From Nostoc sp. NMS7 (GTDB lineage Bacteria > Cyanobacteriota > Cyanobacteriia > Cyanobacteriales > Nostocaceae), in contig NZ_JABXKJ010000069.1 in NCBI RefSeq assembly GCF_017115085.1, positions 1-36,473 of the forward strand: a DNA stretch of 36,473 nucleotides. The letters are read 5' to 3'. This document shows positions 1 to 8,860 of this stretch, in pieces (within the stretch, counting starts at the first letter, position 1; every line of letters begins with the position of its first letter). Under the pieces are notes generated by a model. It worked only from the letters and a program-made list of their open reading frames with translations, searched no databases and was not told the DNA's origin. The translations under genes were made by a program, and so were the position numbers.

Positions 1-18
1 AAGGAACTTCAGTTCCTT
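1..18. repeat. Perfect 8-bp inverted repeat at window edge
   Basis: AAGGAACT and AGTTCCTT form a perfect hairpin around a 2-nt loop. It lies downstream of the minus-strand glutaredoxin gene and could be a terminator or part of a dispersed repeat cut by the window edge. The following GCCCCTACCGCGTG (around 67-80) recurs at about 20377-20390, which suggests dispersed repeat material. Confidence 0.5.
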
Positions 19-130
19 GCGGGACATGGCTTTTACGTTAAGTTGACACGTATGAGCATTGCTGTGCCCCTACCGCGTGGTCTATTTACCTGAAAATAGC
101 TGTAAGTAAGAATTACGAATTAGTAATTAG

Positions 131-454
131 TTACGAGGCTAATGCTACTTCTACTTGTTGCTGCAATTCACCTTTTTGGTACAGTTCAATCAAGATGTCA
201 GAACCGCCCAGGAATTCACCATTGATATACACTTGGGGAATTGTCGGCCAGTTAGAGTATTCTTTAATTCCTTGACGAATTTCAGAATCTGATAGAACAT
301 CAACCGTCTCGAAGGGAACTCCCAAGGTATTGAGAATCTGCACCACGTTGTTAGAAAAACCACATTGGGGCATTAACTTGTTTCCCTTCATGAAAACTAA
401 AATCTTGTTCTGTTGTACCAAGTTATCAATTTTCTGTTTGAGTTCTGGCGTCAT
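131..454 (-). CDS. grxD: Monothiol glutaredoxin (Grx4/GrxD type, CGFS)
   Basis: This is a 107-residue single-domain monothiol glutaredoxin. The CGFS active site is at residues 31-34, the TIP cis-proline at 71-73 and the glutathione-binding GGSD at 83-86, all in family-standard places. CGFS glutaredoxins bind a glutathione-ligated [2Fe-2S] cluster as homodimers or with BolA, and take part in cytosolic Fe-S transfer and iron sensing. The bolA gene lies 75 bp upstream on the same strand, so the two are probably cotranscribed and their products probably interact. The length is typical and nothing is missing. Function is assigned from motif and context; the in vivo role is inferred from the family. 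Confidence 0.95.
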   Translation of the reverse strand: MTPELKQKIDNLVQQNKILVFMKGNKLMPQCGFSNNVVQILNTLGVPFETVDVLSDSEIRQGIKEYSNWPTIPQVYINGEFLGGSDILIELYQKGELQQQVEVALAS

Positions 455-529
455 GATATTTGTCTTTCCTATGTTGCATTCAACGATAACCAGTTAGGAG
501 TTAAAAATTCATAACTCCTAACTCTATGT

Positions 530-787
530 TTACGAAGCTGTTGTTGCTTGCCAAACTTCGGGAGTATATGTTTTTACTGCCAAGGCATGAATCGCTTCAG
601 TTGACATAGCTTGCCCCAACGCCCCATAAATTAACTGGTGCTGTTGCACTAGTCCTTTACCTGCAAAGTGCGATGAAACAACTGTCACCTGATAGTGATC
701 ACCGCCACCAGTCAAGTCTTGTACCTGAATCTGGGCGTCTGGGAGTTCCGCCTTGATCATTTCCTCAATCTGCTGCGGACTAATCAT
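530..787 (-). CDS. bolA: BolA family protein
   Basis: This 85-residue protein has the BolA class II KH-like fold signature: the segment with HYQVTVVS at 31-38, followed by FAGKGLVQQHQLIYGAL at 41-57. BolA proteins form [2Fe-2S] heterodimers with CGFS glutaredoxins, using a conserved C-terminal histidine (here probably His67) as cluster ligand. The grxD gene follows 75 bp downstream on the same strand, which is the classical BolA-Grx pairing. Length matches the short BolA subgroup. The protein may also act as a regulator, but the sequence alone does not show this. Confidence 0.93.
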   Translation of the reverse strand: MISPQQIEEMIKAELPDAQIQVQDLTGGGDHYQVTVVSSHFAGKGLVQQHQLIYGALGQAMSTEAIHALAVKTYTPEVWQATTAS

Positions 788-1021
788 CGCAATTCCTGAA
801 AAAACTTACTTTTCTATTATTAACAGATATAGAGCAAATACCTGTGCCAACTTCAGGTTTTGACAAGGGTGGCCAGAAATCCGCCTCTGAGCTATATTTT
901 TCAGAACGCTGGATCAAAGTCTACGGCAGATAATCCTATCCTAGCACTGGGGCGTTCCAAGGTGCTGCTCAGGGAGAGAAGGATGTGAAAGATGGGGAAA
1001 AACAGGTAACAAAAATTTAAT

Positions 1022-1630
1022 TTATTTTTTTTGGGGCGAGGAAGATGAACTACCACCTTCTTTGGGATATGGAGAATCAACAAAACCCAATTCAAACAAC
1101 TGTTTATAGGCTTTCTTGCCTAAATCTCGCGTCGGGTTTTGACTCTTAATTATTTGAATCAACAAGGGTACAGCTAATTCTGGCTGATTTTGCGCTCGAT
1201 GTACTAATGCTAGCTGAAAGGTTGCTTCATCTCGCTTCTGGGCTGTTGATAGAGCTTTTTGACGCTGAGAATCTGAAACTCTATTGTCAATTCCTGAAAA
1301 GCTAGAATTTAACTCTTGATAAAAATTAGATAGCTGATTATAAACCTGACGCGCTTCTTCCAGTTTTTTAACAGCTAAGGGGTAATCTTGAGCAGAAATG
1401 GCTTGGTCTGCATCTTTCACTAAGCGATCGCCTCCATCAATACTCAAAAGGCTGTTACTTTGGGTTATGGGGCGAAGGTTATTGGGACCGTTGGGATCAA
1501 TTGGTTGTGGTTGGCTGGTAGTGCCTGGTAACTGTGATACCTGAGCATTCACAGGTGATAGCAGACTCAGGACTGCTATGACTGATAAAACAGTACGGTG
1601 CATCAAGGTAACAGCGACAGCAGTGTTCAT
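1022..1630 (-). CDS. Secreted helical-repeat (TPR-like) protein of unknown function
   Basis: A 202-residue protein with an N-terminal signal peptide: a hydrophobic stretch around residues 10-28 and a likely cleavage after NAQ. A Pro/Asn/Gln-rich linker follows, then helical sequence (about 68-185) with two helix pairs typical of tetratricopeptide-like repeats (QDYPLAVKKLEEA and QPELAVPLLIQII). The tail is Ser/Lys rich. It is therefore probably exported to the periplasm or thylakoid lumen and may be a scaffold. I do not recognise a named family. It sits alone between bolA and the acyltransferase gene. Confidence 0.75.
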   Translation of the reverse strand: MNTAVAVTLMHRTVLSVIAVLSLLSPVNAQVSQLPGTTSQPQPIDPNGPNNLRPITQSNSLLSIDGGDRLVKDADQAISAQDYPLAVKKLEEARQVYNQLSNFYQELNSSFSGIDNRVSDSQRQKALSTAQKRDEATFQLALVHRAQNQPELAVPLLIQIIKSQNPTRDLGKKAYKQLFELGFVDSPYPKEGGSSSSSPQKK

Positions 1631-1828
1631 GGGATCAATTAGTGCGACAACTATATAAAAAAGTTATGGAAACTTCGGGTATCTTAACTCTGTTTTGGTC
1701 TTGGACAAAGCAAAGCTACATCCTAACGTATCTCTGATTTAGAGTAAAAATCCGTTTAATCGAGTTCCCATTACCCTTGTATAGTAGCTAACTAAAATCG
1801 TCGTGATCAGCGATACCTACGGACTACA

Positions 1829-2575
1829 TTAAGAATTAGTAATTTCTGCAAATGCGTGATTAGTAATTTTTGTTTCTTGATGGCTTAATTGTTGCAGTGC
1901 TTTTGCTAAATCAACTGTAATGCTTTTGGCATCTTGTTTTATACAGCCATTCATGTAATCCGTGACTCTGATTGGCGAACCAATGTGAATACTTACATCT
2001 GTACCCCAATTTGGATAAGGTTGGCTGTAATTAATGCCTATGGGTATAATTTTCACTCCCAGCCCGGAATGACTAGATTCGGCACTCAAAGCCAGACGAG
2101 CAATTCCCGGCTTCAACTGATGAACTTGTCCATCACGAAAAATGTTACCTTCGGGAAAGATTACCAGGGTTTTATTCTGCTGAAGTAGCTCAACTCCATG
2201 TCGCAACGTGCGGATAGACGGATGCTTAGAATCTACAGGAAACCCCCCCAAACGTCGGACAAACCAGCCTTGCAAACCTTGGCATTCGTCAATAGTCACC
2301 ATAAACCGCAAATCTTGTTCTCTCAGACAATCAGCCGTAGCATAGGGTACGAGCAATGCATCCCAACGCGCCCGATGGGTAGGCGCGAGAATTACAGGCC
2401 CACTTGTGGGGATATTTTTTTGTCCGGTTATTCTAATTTGCCCAAAGAATAATGGTAATAGGCAGTGACGCCCAAATAAATGTGCCAGAGGACTTAACCA
2501 AGGAGAAACCCTTGAGGCTACCTGAGGATTTCCTGCTGTGTGTTGGCAGGTATCGGATGAAGAGTAAAATTCCAT
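1829..2575 (-). CDS. plsC: 1-acyl-sn-glycerol-3-phosphate acyltransferase family protein (PlsC)
   Basis: A 248-residue LPLAT/PlsC-family acyltransferase. The catalytic HX4D box is His67-Arg-Ala-Arg-Trp-Asp72. The substrate-binding block III is FPEGN (140-144), and the RRLGGFPVD segment (108-115) is also family-typical. These enzymes transfer an acyl chain to the sn-2 position of lysophosphatidate at the inner membrane in glycerolipid synthesis. Cyanobacteria carry several paralogues, so the acyl acceptor cannot be fixed from sequence. It is flanked by, but not overlapping with, the secreted protein gene and tadA. Confidence 0.9.
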   Translation of the reverse strand: MEFYSSSDTCQHTAGNPQVASRVSPWLSPLAHLFGRHCLLPLFFGQIRITGQKNIPTSGPVILAPTHRARWDALLVPYATADCLREQDLRFMVTIDECQGLQGWFVRRLGGFPVDSKHPSIRTLRHGVELLQQNKTLVIFPEGNIFRDGQVHQLKPGIARLALSAESSHSGLGVKIIPIGINYSQPYPNWGTDVSIHIGSPIRVTDYMNGCIKQDAKSITVDLAKALQQLSHQETKITNHAFAEITNS

Positions 2576-2690
2576 TATGACGGATGCAGCTGATTGACGG
2601 ATAAAATTTAACGTAAAGCCTAACTAGTTACACCGTAGATTCTCTTGCGTGACTTGTGTCGTACCAGATGGACAGTTTTACCTCTGTCCG

Positions 2691-3176
2691 TTAGTTTACA
2701 CTACGTCGCTTATTGGCAAACCAAGCCTGTAATTGTTGACGACAAGCTGACTCTAGAATGCCTCCGATTACCTGGAGACGATGATTAGAAGCAGCGCTAT
2801 CGGGTATGTTAATAACTGTACGAATTGCGCCAGTTTTTGTATCGTCTACTCCATATACAAGTAGTCCTAGACGCGCTTGCACAATCGCACCTGCACACAT
2901 CGGGCAAGGTTCGAGAGTTACGTAGAGGCTGCACTCATTAAGATGCCAATTTTGTAAAGTTGTTGCAGCTCTCTTGAGAGCGAGAATTTCCGCATGAGCG
3001 GTAGGATCTTTGTCGCGCTCTTTTCTGTTTTCTCCTTGTGCCAGCAATTTGCCGGTTGAATCAATGATAACAGCACCTACAGGGATTTCACCTGCATCAC
3101 CTGCTGCTTTTGCTAATTCTAAGGCATAACTCATCCATTGTTGATGTATAAGATATTCTGTATACTTAGTTAGCAT
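2691..3176 (-). CDS. tadA: tRNA-specific adenosine deaminase TadA
   Basis: A 161-residue zinc-dependent deaminase. The HAE motif (His61, Glu63) gives one zinc ligand and the proton shuttle; PCPMC (90-94) gives the two cysteine ligands. The IPVGAV segment and overall length match TadA, which converts A34 to inosine in tRNA-Arg(ACG). An alternative start at the internal Met15 (MSYALELAK) would also give a normal enzyme; the longer ATG is used here. It is a single-gene unit, followed downstream by the acyltransferase gene on the same strand. Confidence 0.94.
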   Translation of the reverse strand: MLTKYTEYLIHQQWMSYALELAKAAGDAGEIPVGAVIIDSTGKLLAQGENRKERDKDPTAHAEILALKRAATTLQNWHLNECSLYVTLEPCPMCAGAIVQARLGLLVYGVDDTKTGAIRTVINIPDSAASNHRLQVIGGILESACRQQLQAWFANKRRSVN

Positions 3177-3227
3177 CTTCTGATCAATACGCGATGTGCA
3201 ACTTAATATTCTGACCTCAGTTCCATT

Positions 3228-3250
3228 CCTCTCTCCTAAAAGGAGAGAGG
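3228..3250. terminator. 10-bp hairpin, possible bidirectional terminator
   Basis: CCTCTCTCCT and AGGAGAGAGG pair perfectly around an AAA loop, and a T-rich run (about 3257-3262) follows on the plus strand. It lies between tadA and grxC, both minus strand, so it could end the grxC transcript only by a weak U tract. The same short palindrome type is common between cyanobacterial genes. Confidence 0.5.
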
Positions 3251-3386
3251 CTTTGAATTTTTTCGCTTTCGTGGTAATAGAGCAAAACTCCCCTCGACCT
3301 TGGCGTAAGCCTGCCGTTAGGGGTTGAACAAATCAAAATTTTTAAGTTTAGCATCACCAAGCCACCGTTGGCGGCTAATCTTATTG

Positions 3387-3701
3387 TTAAATAGCGGCTT
3401 GGGCTAAAAGGGGATCTAGTTGACTTTGGGTGTCTAGCTGATAGAGGTCATCGCAGCCGCCAATGTGCTGGTTATTGATAAAAATTTGCGGTACACTACG
3501 GCGTCCATTAGCGCGTTCTGCCATTTTAGCTCTGGCTGCTTCGTTGCCGTCGATTTTATATTCAGTAAAATTTACACCTTTCCACCACAGCAGCATTTTG
3601 GCACGAATGCAGTAAGGACAAGTTTGCCATGTGTAAAGTTCGACGTTGGCTTTGACTCGCTCTGGATGGCGATTTAAAAGGGGATTAAGAAAGTCTAGCA
3701 T
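3387..3701 (-). CDS. grxC: Dithiol glutaredoxin (GrxC type, CPYC)
   Basis: A 104-residue class I glutaredoxin with the redox-active CPYC at residues 28-31, cis-Pro71 in SVPQIF and the GGCDD glutathione site at 81-85. It reduces protein disulfides and glutathione-mixed disulfides using glutathione. A short N-terminal extension (MLDFLNPLLNRHPERVKAN) precedes the core fold, as in many cyanobacterial GrxC proteins. With grxD about 3 kb away this is the second glutaredoxin in the window, of a different class. It is probably monocistronic. Confidence 0.94.
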   Translation of the reverse strand: MLDFLNPLLNRHPERVKANVELYTWQTCPYCIRAKMLLWWKGVNFTEYKIDGNEAARAKMAERANGRRSVPQIFINNQHIGGCDDLYQLDTQSQLDPLLAQAAI

Positions 3702-3748
3702 ATTTTCTTAAGCAATGTTTAAACTATGTCTCTAGCCTAGATCATTGC

Positions 3749-4321
3749 TTACCGCATTGGGGCTGGAACCCACTTTTGGAAACTCTCTAAATGATTCCAG
3801 TAAGACAAATATCCAGTCAATGCCCAAATTAGAGCGGCTATTATTAGCACTGCTACAGCAATTAACCGCCAAGTTCGGTTGGTTTTCCAATAGAGGGTTG
3901 GCGCTGCAAAAATACCACCTAATCCAGTTAAAATAAAGCCGATTCCCGATAAAAGCGGTTGCTTTGTCAAATTCAAGTTGATGATGCGGATACCTACTTC
4001 GATCGCAACTACACCAGCAAAGAAGCCGTAAATCGCTATTGTGAATAAATCCCAACCTTGAGCCAGGGCGATCGCAGCCGCAACAAACAAGATACCAAAT
4101 AAGACAGTTGTTTCACCGAAGGCAATGTTAAAGCTACCAATAACTGGCCAGGTGAAGCTCATGTGTAAACCAGTTGTGAGTGCGATCGCACCTGTAATCC
4201 CGAATCCCGGAATCCACTGTCTTTGATTAGAACTATCTATACCACGATACACATAGTCAGCCAGTAGAAATAATCCAGCTACCATATTGATCAACATGAG
4301 TGTGATGTAGTCGATAAACAT
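3749..4321 (-). CDS. DUF981-like integral membrane protein
   Basis: I chose the ATG at 4321 (protein starting MFIDYITLML, 190 residues) because AGAGG sits six bases upstream; the longer reading frame to 4429 adds a charged, atypical leader. The protein is almost entirely hydrophobic, with about six predicted membrane helices and a WxPGFG loop after the second. The pattern resembles DUF981 membrane proteins of cyanobacteria, whose function is unknown. It ends close to grxC but is not coupled to it. Confidence 0.75.
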   Translation of the reverse strand: MFIDYITLMLINMVAGLFLLADYVYRGIDSSNQRQWIPGFGITGAIALTTGLHMSFTWPVIGSFNIAFGETTVLFGILFVAAAIALAQGWDLFTIAIYGFFAGVVAIEVGIRIINLNLTKQPLLSGIGFILTGLGGIFAAPTLYWKTNRTWRLIAVAVLIIAALIWALTGYLSYWNHLESFQKWVPAPMR

Positions 4322-4686
4322 GATTAACCTCTTTATTTGACAAGTTATTGACTCTGCACCTCGTTTTTCGCTTATTTTTGAGTTTTTAGTGAATTTACCA
4401 GCTTTTTCCTTTATTATTTTATACCTCAAGATAGATACTGAGGAAAAGCAATGTTCTAGATTGCACTGCTACCCATTTGTGCCATTTCTTAACTTAATTA
4501 GTTTTGAACGCGCTTTATACTGGAGTAGTTATAGAGTAAAAAATAAGAATGTGTTAACTGGCACTTTTTCAACCAGTTAGCAGTAAAACTTAACTTTCTT
4601 CCAGGTGTATCCGCCCTTTGGTAGACTTGAATACTGAAATAGCCGGATAAAAGACGGAAATTCAAGCAATTGAAAGGGTGGACTCT

Positions 4687-5724
4687 GTGGAAAATACACT
4701 TGGGTTAGAGATTATTGAAGTAGTAGAGCAAGCGGCGATCGCATCCGCAAAGTGGATGGGCAAAGGCGAAAAAAACACTGCTGACCAAGTAGCAGTGGAA
4801 GCCATGCGGGAGCGGATGAATAAAATCCACATGCGGGGTCGCATTGTGATTGGGGAAGGCGAACGCGACGACGCGCCTATGCTTTATATCGGCGAAGAAG
4901 TTGGTATCTGTACCCAACCAAATGCTGAACAAGTCTGTAACCCTGATGAACTAATTGAAATTGATATCGCGGTTGACCCTTGTGAAGGTACGAACTTGGT
5001 AGCATATGGACAACCCGGTTCGATGGCTGTCTTGGCAATTTCTGAAAAGGGGGGATTATTTGCTGCTCCTGACTTCTACATGAAGAAGTTAGCAGCACCT
5101 CCCGCAGCTAAGGGCAAGGTAGACATCAACAAGTCAGCAACGGAAAACCTGAAGATTCTCTCTGAGGTTTTAGACCGGGGTATTGATGAACTTGTAATCG
5201 TGGTCATGAAGCGCGAACGCCATAACGATTTAATTAAAGAAATTCGTGAGGCGGGAGCGAGAGTCGCCCTAATTTCAGATGGTGATGTAGGTGCAGCCAT
5301 CAGTTGTGGTTTTGCCGGAACTAATATCCACGCGCTGATGGGTATTGGTGCGGCTCCTGAAGGCGTAATCTCGGCAGCAGCAATGCGTGCTTTGGGTGGA
5401 CACTTCCAAGGTCAACTGATTTACGATCCAGCAGTCGTAAAAACAGGTCTGATTGGAGAAAGCAGAGAAGCTAACATCGATCGCTTAAAGTCTATGAATA
5501 TCAATGACCCCGATAAGGTCTATGATGCTCATGAACTAGCTTCTGGTAAAACGATTCTGTTTGCTGCTAGCGGCATTACTAGTGGTAATCTCATGCAAGG
5601 TGTACGTTTCTTCAAGGACGGGGCAAGAACTCAAAGCTTGGTTATTTCCAACCAGTCGAAAACTGCTCGATTTGTTGATACAATTCACTTGTTTGGTGAA
5701 CCAAAAGTTCTCCAACTGAACTAA
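4687..5724 (+). CDS. glpX: Class II fructose-1,6-/sedoheptulose-1,7-bisphosphatase
   Basis: The cyanobacterial dual-function F/SBPase of the Calvin cycle and gluconeogenesis, GlpX family. Visible hallmarks are the [11 protein letters not shown] segment, the metal-binding [12 protein letters not shown] and the [11 protein letters not shown] region. The enzyme dephosphorylates FBP and SBP in the cytosol and is a control point of carbon fixation. Two in-frame GTG codons compete as start. GAAAGGG touches the one at 4678 but lies 8 nt before the one at 4687, so 4687 (protein starting MENTLGLEI, 345 residues) is preferred; this also matches the family's usual N-terminus. Probably monocistronic, with hemA following 230 bp later. 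Confidence 0.95.
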   Translation: MENTLGLEIIEVVEQAAIASAKWMGKGEKNTADQVAVEAMRERMNKIHMRGRIVIGEGERDDAPMLYIGEEVGICTQPNAEQVCNPDELIEIDIAVDPCEGTNLVAYGQPGSMAVLAISEKGGLFAAPDFYMKKLAAPPAAKGKVDINKSATENLKILSEVLDRGIDELVIVVMKRERHNDLIKEIREAGARVALISDGDVGAAISCGFAGTNIHALMGIGAAPEGVISAAAMRALGGHFQGQLIYDPAVVKTGLIGESREANIDRLKSMNINDPDKVYDAHELASGKTILFAASGITSGNLMQGVRFFKDGARTQSLVISNQSKTARFVDTIHLFGEPKVLQLN

Positions 5725-5821
5725 TTTTCAGGGAATGGGGAATGGTAAAAGTAAGGGCGAAGCGTTGGGAAAAAATCTTTCTATAAAACGGAAAAATAGT
5801 CACCAAAATGCTTTAACCTTA

Positions 5822-5846
5822 TAGTAGTTAGTAGTTAGTAGTTAGT
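5822..5846. repeat. Heptanucleotide short tandem repeat (TAGTAGT)
   Basis: Three copies of TAGTAGT plus a partial fourth lie between glpX and hemA. Heptameric short tandemly repeated repetitive sequences of this kind are typical of heterocyst-forming cyanobacteria. No function is implied. Confidence 0.75.
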
Positions 5847-5956
5847 GATTAATTGTTGGTTAGAAAAATATCAACCAAGAAACAAAAATTCCCCATTCCC
5901 TATTTCTCACTCAATGCCAGATTGCCAACTACCAATTAGTAACTACGATTTAGCAA

Positions 5957-7243
5957 ATGAATATAGCAGTGGTGGGGTTAAGCCATAAAACAGCCCCAGT
6001 AGAAGTCCGGGAAAAACTGAGCATTCCAGAACCACAAATTGAAGGTGCGATCGCTCAACTGGCCAGCTATCCCCATATTGACGAAGTTGCAATTCTTAGC
6101 ACTTGTAACCGCCTGGAAATCTACATTGTTACCAGTGAAACAGACCAAGGTATCCGAGAAATAACTCAGTTTCTTGCAGAATACAGTAAATTACCTGTGC
6201 TTTCTCTGCGGCAACACTTGTTTATGCTGCTACATGATGATGCAGTGATGCATGTGATGCGGGTAGCAGGTGGTTTAGATAGTCTGGTACTCGGAGAAGG
6301 TCAAATTCTGGCTCAGGTGAAGACTACTCACAAACTGGGGCAGCAATATAACGGTATAAAAACCATTTTGAATCGATTATTTAAACAAGCGCTGACAGCT
6401 GGGAAGCGGGTTCGCACTGAAACTAGTATTGGTACTGGCGCTGTCTCTATTAGTTCGGCAGCTGTGGAGTTAGCACAGATTAAAGTGGCAAATTTAGCTG
6501 CTTGCCGAGTGGTAATTCTCGGTGCTGGTAAAATGTCGCGGCTGCTGGTGCAACACCTACTTTCTAAAGGTGCTGTGCAAATTAGTATTGTAAATCGCTC
6601 TGGCGATCGCGCCCAAGAATTAGCGAAGCAGTTCCCTCAACAACTGATCCAAATTCATCCCCTATCAGAAATGATGGCAGTAATTGCCGATAGTGATTTG
6701 GTGTTTACAAGTACTTCGGCAATAGAGCCAATACTTGACCGTGCCAAGTTGGAAATGGTTTTAGAAGTTCAGCGCTCTCTGATGTTATTTGATATTTCTG
6801 TGCCGCGTAATGTTCACCCAGATGTGAATGAACTGGCAAATGTACAGGCGTTTAATGTGGATGATTTGAAGGCAGTAGTAGCGCAAAACTACGAAAGCCG
6901 TCGGAAGATTGCACAGGAAGCCGAGCGACTTTTAGAGGAAGAAGTAGAAGCTTTCGATATTTGGTGGCGCAGTTTAGAAACTGTGTCTACTATTAGCTGT
7001 CTGCGAAATAAAGTCGAAACCATTCGGGAACAAGAATTAGAAAAAGCTTTGTCGAGATTGGGTTCAGAATTCGCTGATAAACATCAAGAGGTGATTGAAG
7101 CATTAACACGGGGAATTGTCAATAAAATTTTACATGACCCGATGGTGCAATTGCGATCGCAGCAAGATGTTGAAGCCAGACAGCGCTGTATGCAAACTCT
7201 GCAAATGTTATTTAATCTAGATGCAGAGGAACAGTTTAGTTAG
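5957..7243 (+). CDS. hemA: Glutamyl-tRNA reductase
   Basis: A 428-residue enzyme that reduces glutamyl-tRNA(Glu) to glutamate-1-semialdehyde with NADPH. This is the first committed step of tetrapyrrole synthesis for chlorophyll, haem and bilins. The catalytic Cys50 lies in STCNRLEIY, the N-terminal [13 protein letters not shown] is diagnostic, the [11 protein letters not shown] block follows at 112-122, and the NADPH site GAGKM is at 189-193. The C-terminal dimerisation helix is complete. A hairpin follows 15 bp after the stop. Its product feeds the phycobilisome and photosystem proteins encoded elsewhere in the window. Confidence 0.97.
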   Translation: MNIAVVGLSHKTAPVEVREKLSIPEPQIEGAIAQLASYPHIDEVAILSTCNRLEIYIVTSETDQGIREITQFLAEYSKLPVLSLRQHLFMLLHDDAVMHVMRVAGGLDSLVLGEGQILAQVKTTHKLGQQYNGIKTILNRLFKQALTAGKRVRTETSIGTGAVSISSAAVELAQIKVANLAACRVVILGAGKMSRLLVQHLLSKGAVQISIVNRSGDRAQELAKQFPQQLIQIHPLSEMMAVIADSDLVFTSTSAIEPILDRAKLEMVLEVQRSLMLFDISVPRNVHPDVNELANVQAFNVDDLKAVVAQNYESRRKIAQEAERLLEEEVEAFDIWWRSLETVSTISCLRNKVETIREQELEKALSRLGSEFADKHQEVIEALTRGIVNKILHDPMVQLRSQQDVEARQRCMQTLQMLFNLDAEEQFS

Positions 7244-7258
7244 TTAAATTTAACAAGA

Positions 7259-7291
7259 AAATCCCCAACTTTTTTGAGAAGTCGGGGATTT
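7259..7291 (+). terminator. Terminator-like hairpin after hemA
   Basis: AAATCCCC (7259-7266) pairs with GGGGATTT (7284-7291), extended inward by ACTT/AAGT with a mismatch. The 3' flank is only moderately T-rich, so it may act as a weak intrinsic terminator separating hemA from the regulator gene. Confidence 0.6.
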
Positions 7292-7311
7292 GAGCTTTTC
7301 AATTAGATATA

Positions 7312-7341
7312 CTTCTAATTAGATAGATGTCTAATTAGAAG
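7312..7341. promoter_or_regulatory. Perfect 12-bp inverted repeat, likely ArsR-family operator
   Basis: CTTCTAATTAGA (7312-7323) and TCTAATTAGAAG (7330-7341) are exact reverse complements around the 6-bp spacer TAGATG. The repeat ends 6 bp before the ATG of the ArsR-type gene. A further copy of AATTAGAT lies just upstream (7301-7308). Position, AT-rich palindromic form and the adjacent ArsR gene suggest an autoregulatory operator. It overlaps the place where a ribosome-binding site would lie. Confidence 0.75.
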
Positions 7342-7347
7342 TTAGTT

Positions 7348-7908
7348 ATGCAACCAGAGCAATTTAACATCTTACTGCGCTTTTTCAAGGCATTAGCGGA
7401 TGATAGCCGATTGAAGATTGTAGGTATTTTGGCGAATCAGGAGTGCAGCGTCGAAGAATTGGCAGTGCTACTGCAACTCAAGGAACCGACGATATCCCAT
7501 CATTTAGCGAAACTTAAAGAGCTAAATTTGGTGACAATGCGCCCCGAAGGTAATAGCCGTCTATATCAATTGGATAGCGAGGCTTTGCAAAGTATTAGCA
7601 AGGAAATTTTTACACCTGAGAAAATAGCATCTTTGATAGAGGATGTGGATACTGAAGCTTGGGAAAGCAAAGTATTGAAAAACTATTTCGAGGGCGAATG
7701 TCTGAAAGAAATCCCCGCTAGTCGCAAAAAGCGCTTAGTGATTCTCAAGTGGTTGACAAGTAAATTTGAGATTGGGGTTCAGTATCCAGAACGCACAGTT
7801 AATGATATTCTCAAACGCTACCATCCTGACTGCGCCACCCTGCGACGGGAGTTTATTGCTAGCCAGTTAATGCAGCGAGAGAATGGGGTTTATTGGCGGA
7901 CAACATAG
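7348..7908 (+). CDS. ArsR-type transcriptional regulator with C-terminal DUF2087 domain
   Basis: A 186-residue two-domain protein. Residues about 7-80 are an ArsR winged helix-turn-helix (recognition region around EPTISHHLAKLKELNLV); residues about 110-183 match DUF2087 (KKRLVILKWLTSKF, YHPDCATLRREFI, GVYWR). The N-terminal domain lacks the ELCVCDL cysteine motif of classical metal sensors; the cysteines present (such as CSVEEL) do not form the canonical CxC. The inducing signal is therefore unknown. A perfect palindrome immediately before the start argues for autorepression. DUF2087 is often fused to such domains, but its role is not established. Confidence 0.88.
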   Translation: MQPEQFNILLRFFKALADDSRLKIVGILANQECSVEELAVLLQLKEPTISHHLAKLKELNLVTMRPEGNSRLYQLDSEALQSISKEIFTPEKIASLIEDVDTEAWESKVLKNYFEGECLKEIPASRKKRLVILKWLTSKFEIGVQYPERTVNDILKRYHPDCATLRREFIASQLMQRENGVYWRTT

Positions 7909-7922
7909 ATTTGAAAGATGTT

Positions 7923-8000
7923 TCACAATAGTTGTTCTGGGTTAATTCCCCGTTCTTGCAGTCGTGTCAATAAATCTTGATATCGTTGTGGTAGATGACC
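7923..8000 (-). pseudogene. C-terminal remnant of an Uma2-family gene
   Basis: Reading the minus strand from about 7997, the frame gives HLPQRYQDLLTRLQERG and then INPEQLL before a stop at 7923-7925. This is the typical C-terminal tail of Uma2 (DUF820) nuclease-fold proteins in cyanobacteria. No body of the gene precedes it, so it is a degraded fragment, adjacent to an intact Uma2 gene at 8170-8745 whose own tail differs. Confidence 0.6.
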
Positions 8001-8073
8001 TCAGATGCGGTATTAGGAGTGATTACCATAATGCTATGCCTCCACTCTTGGGCTTTCTCATAGTTTAGGACAG

Positions 8074-8123
8074 TTCCAAGTGATCATGCGATCGCAAATA
8101 TCATCAATTAATCTCAGATTCAC
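8074..8123. repeat. 50-bp displaced copy of part of the ABC ATPase gene
   Basis: These 50 bases match 9328-9377, inside the ABC transporter ATPase gene, at 47 positions and in the same orientation. Differences are at 8085, 8113 and 8116. The parent segment encodes the region just after the Walker B aspartate. The copy has no surrounding open reading frame and carries one HIP1 octamer, as does the parent. It is a gene fragment left by a partial duplication or recombination. Confidence 0.8.
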
Positions 8124-8169
8124 AAAATGCACTTGAGATTGTTTAGCTAGTATCTACCAAAGTTCTTCA

Positions 8170-8745
8170 CTAAATTTGCGTTTCTTCCTCGGTAAAGATA
8201 GGAGGCCACAATTCAGTAATAGGCAATTCCCAACCGGGAAAAAGTTCTGGTATAGTTAAAATCTCGCCATTTTCTAAAACTGTAGGTTCACCTGTAGAGC
8301 GATAAATTGTAACTGTCTCTTCGTCAGGATCAATCAGAATGCCAACGATCGCTCCTTGTTCTATAAATTTGAGAATTTTGGTTACTATAAGTTTAATTTT
8401 ATCGCTCTGAGATTTAATTTCTACTACCAAGTCAGGGACAAGTTCGCCAAAGTAACGAGGACTTTGGAGAAGTCGGGAAGCGCGAACAAAGGAAACATCA
8501 GGTGCTTTGAGGTTTGTATCTGGCATAATGAAACCGCCTGCAGAATCAAACACTCTTCCCCAGCGACGAGGACTTATCCAAGCAAAGAGAAAGGCGATGA
8601 GACGACTACTGATTTCGCTGGATACAATATCTGATGGTCCCATAATTGAAATTTTTCCATTTTCGAGTTCCAGTTGGTAATCTAAACCTGCTTCGGTAAA
8701 AGCGGTTTGAACTTGCTCTAAATCTCTGATTGTCATTATTGACAT
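8170..8745 (-). CDS. Uma2 family (DUF820) PD-(D/E)XK-fold protein
   Basis: A 191-residue Uma2-family protein. The nuclease-fold core is visible: the motif with Asp83 (KAPDVSFV) and Glu109-Ile-Lys111 (PDLVVEIKS), giving D...ExK. The C-terminal FPGWELPITELWPP is a typical family ending. Uma2 proteins are very abundant in cyanobacteria; their fold is restriction-endonuclease-like, but substrates and biological roles are not known. All putative catalytic residues are present. A remnant of another Uma2 gene lies directly downstream. Probably monocistronic. Confidence 0.88.
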   Translation of the reverse strand: MSIMTIRDLEQVQTAFTEAGLDYQLELENGKISIMGPSDIVSSEISSRLIAFLFAWISPRRWGRVFDSAGGFIMPDTNLKAPDVSFVRASRLLQSPRYFGELVPDLVVEIKSQSDKIKLIVTKILKFIEQGAIVGILIDPDEETVTIYRSTGEPTVLENGEILTIPELFPGWELPITELWPPIFTEEETQI

Positions 8746-8860
8746 AAATTTTTTTCCACTATAATATTTGATTCGATTTTAACATGAGCTAAATTTCCGA
8801 AGATTTGACGATTTTGCCGAAAATATCGAAGATTGAAAATTCAAGAAGAATGCAGAATCC

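Noticed and set aside
901..1095. 64-codon minus-strand frame
   Set aside because: It overlaps the tail of the secreted protein gene, is of low complexity and has no recognisable motif.
3732..4055. 107-codon minus-strand frame inside the DUF981-like gene
   Set aside because: It is the shadow of the membrane protein gene in another frame, with an implausible composition.
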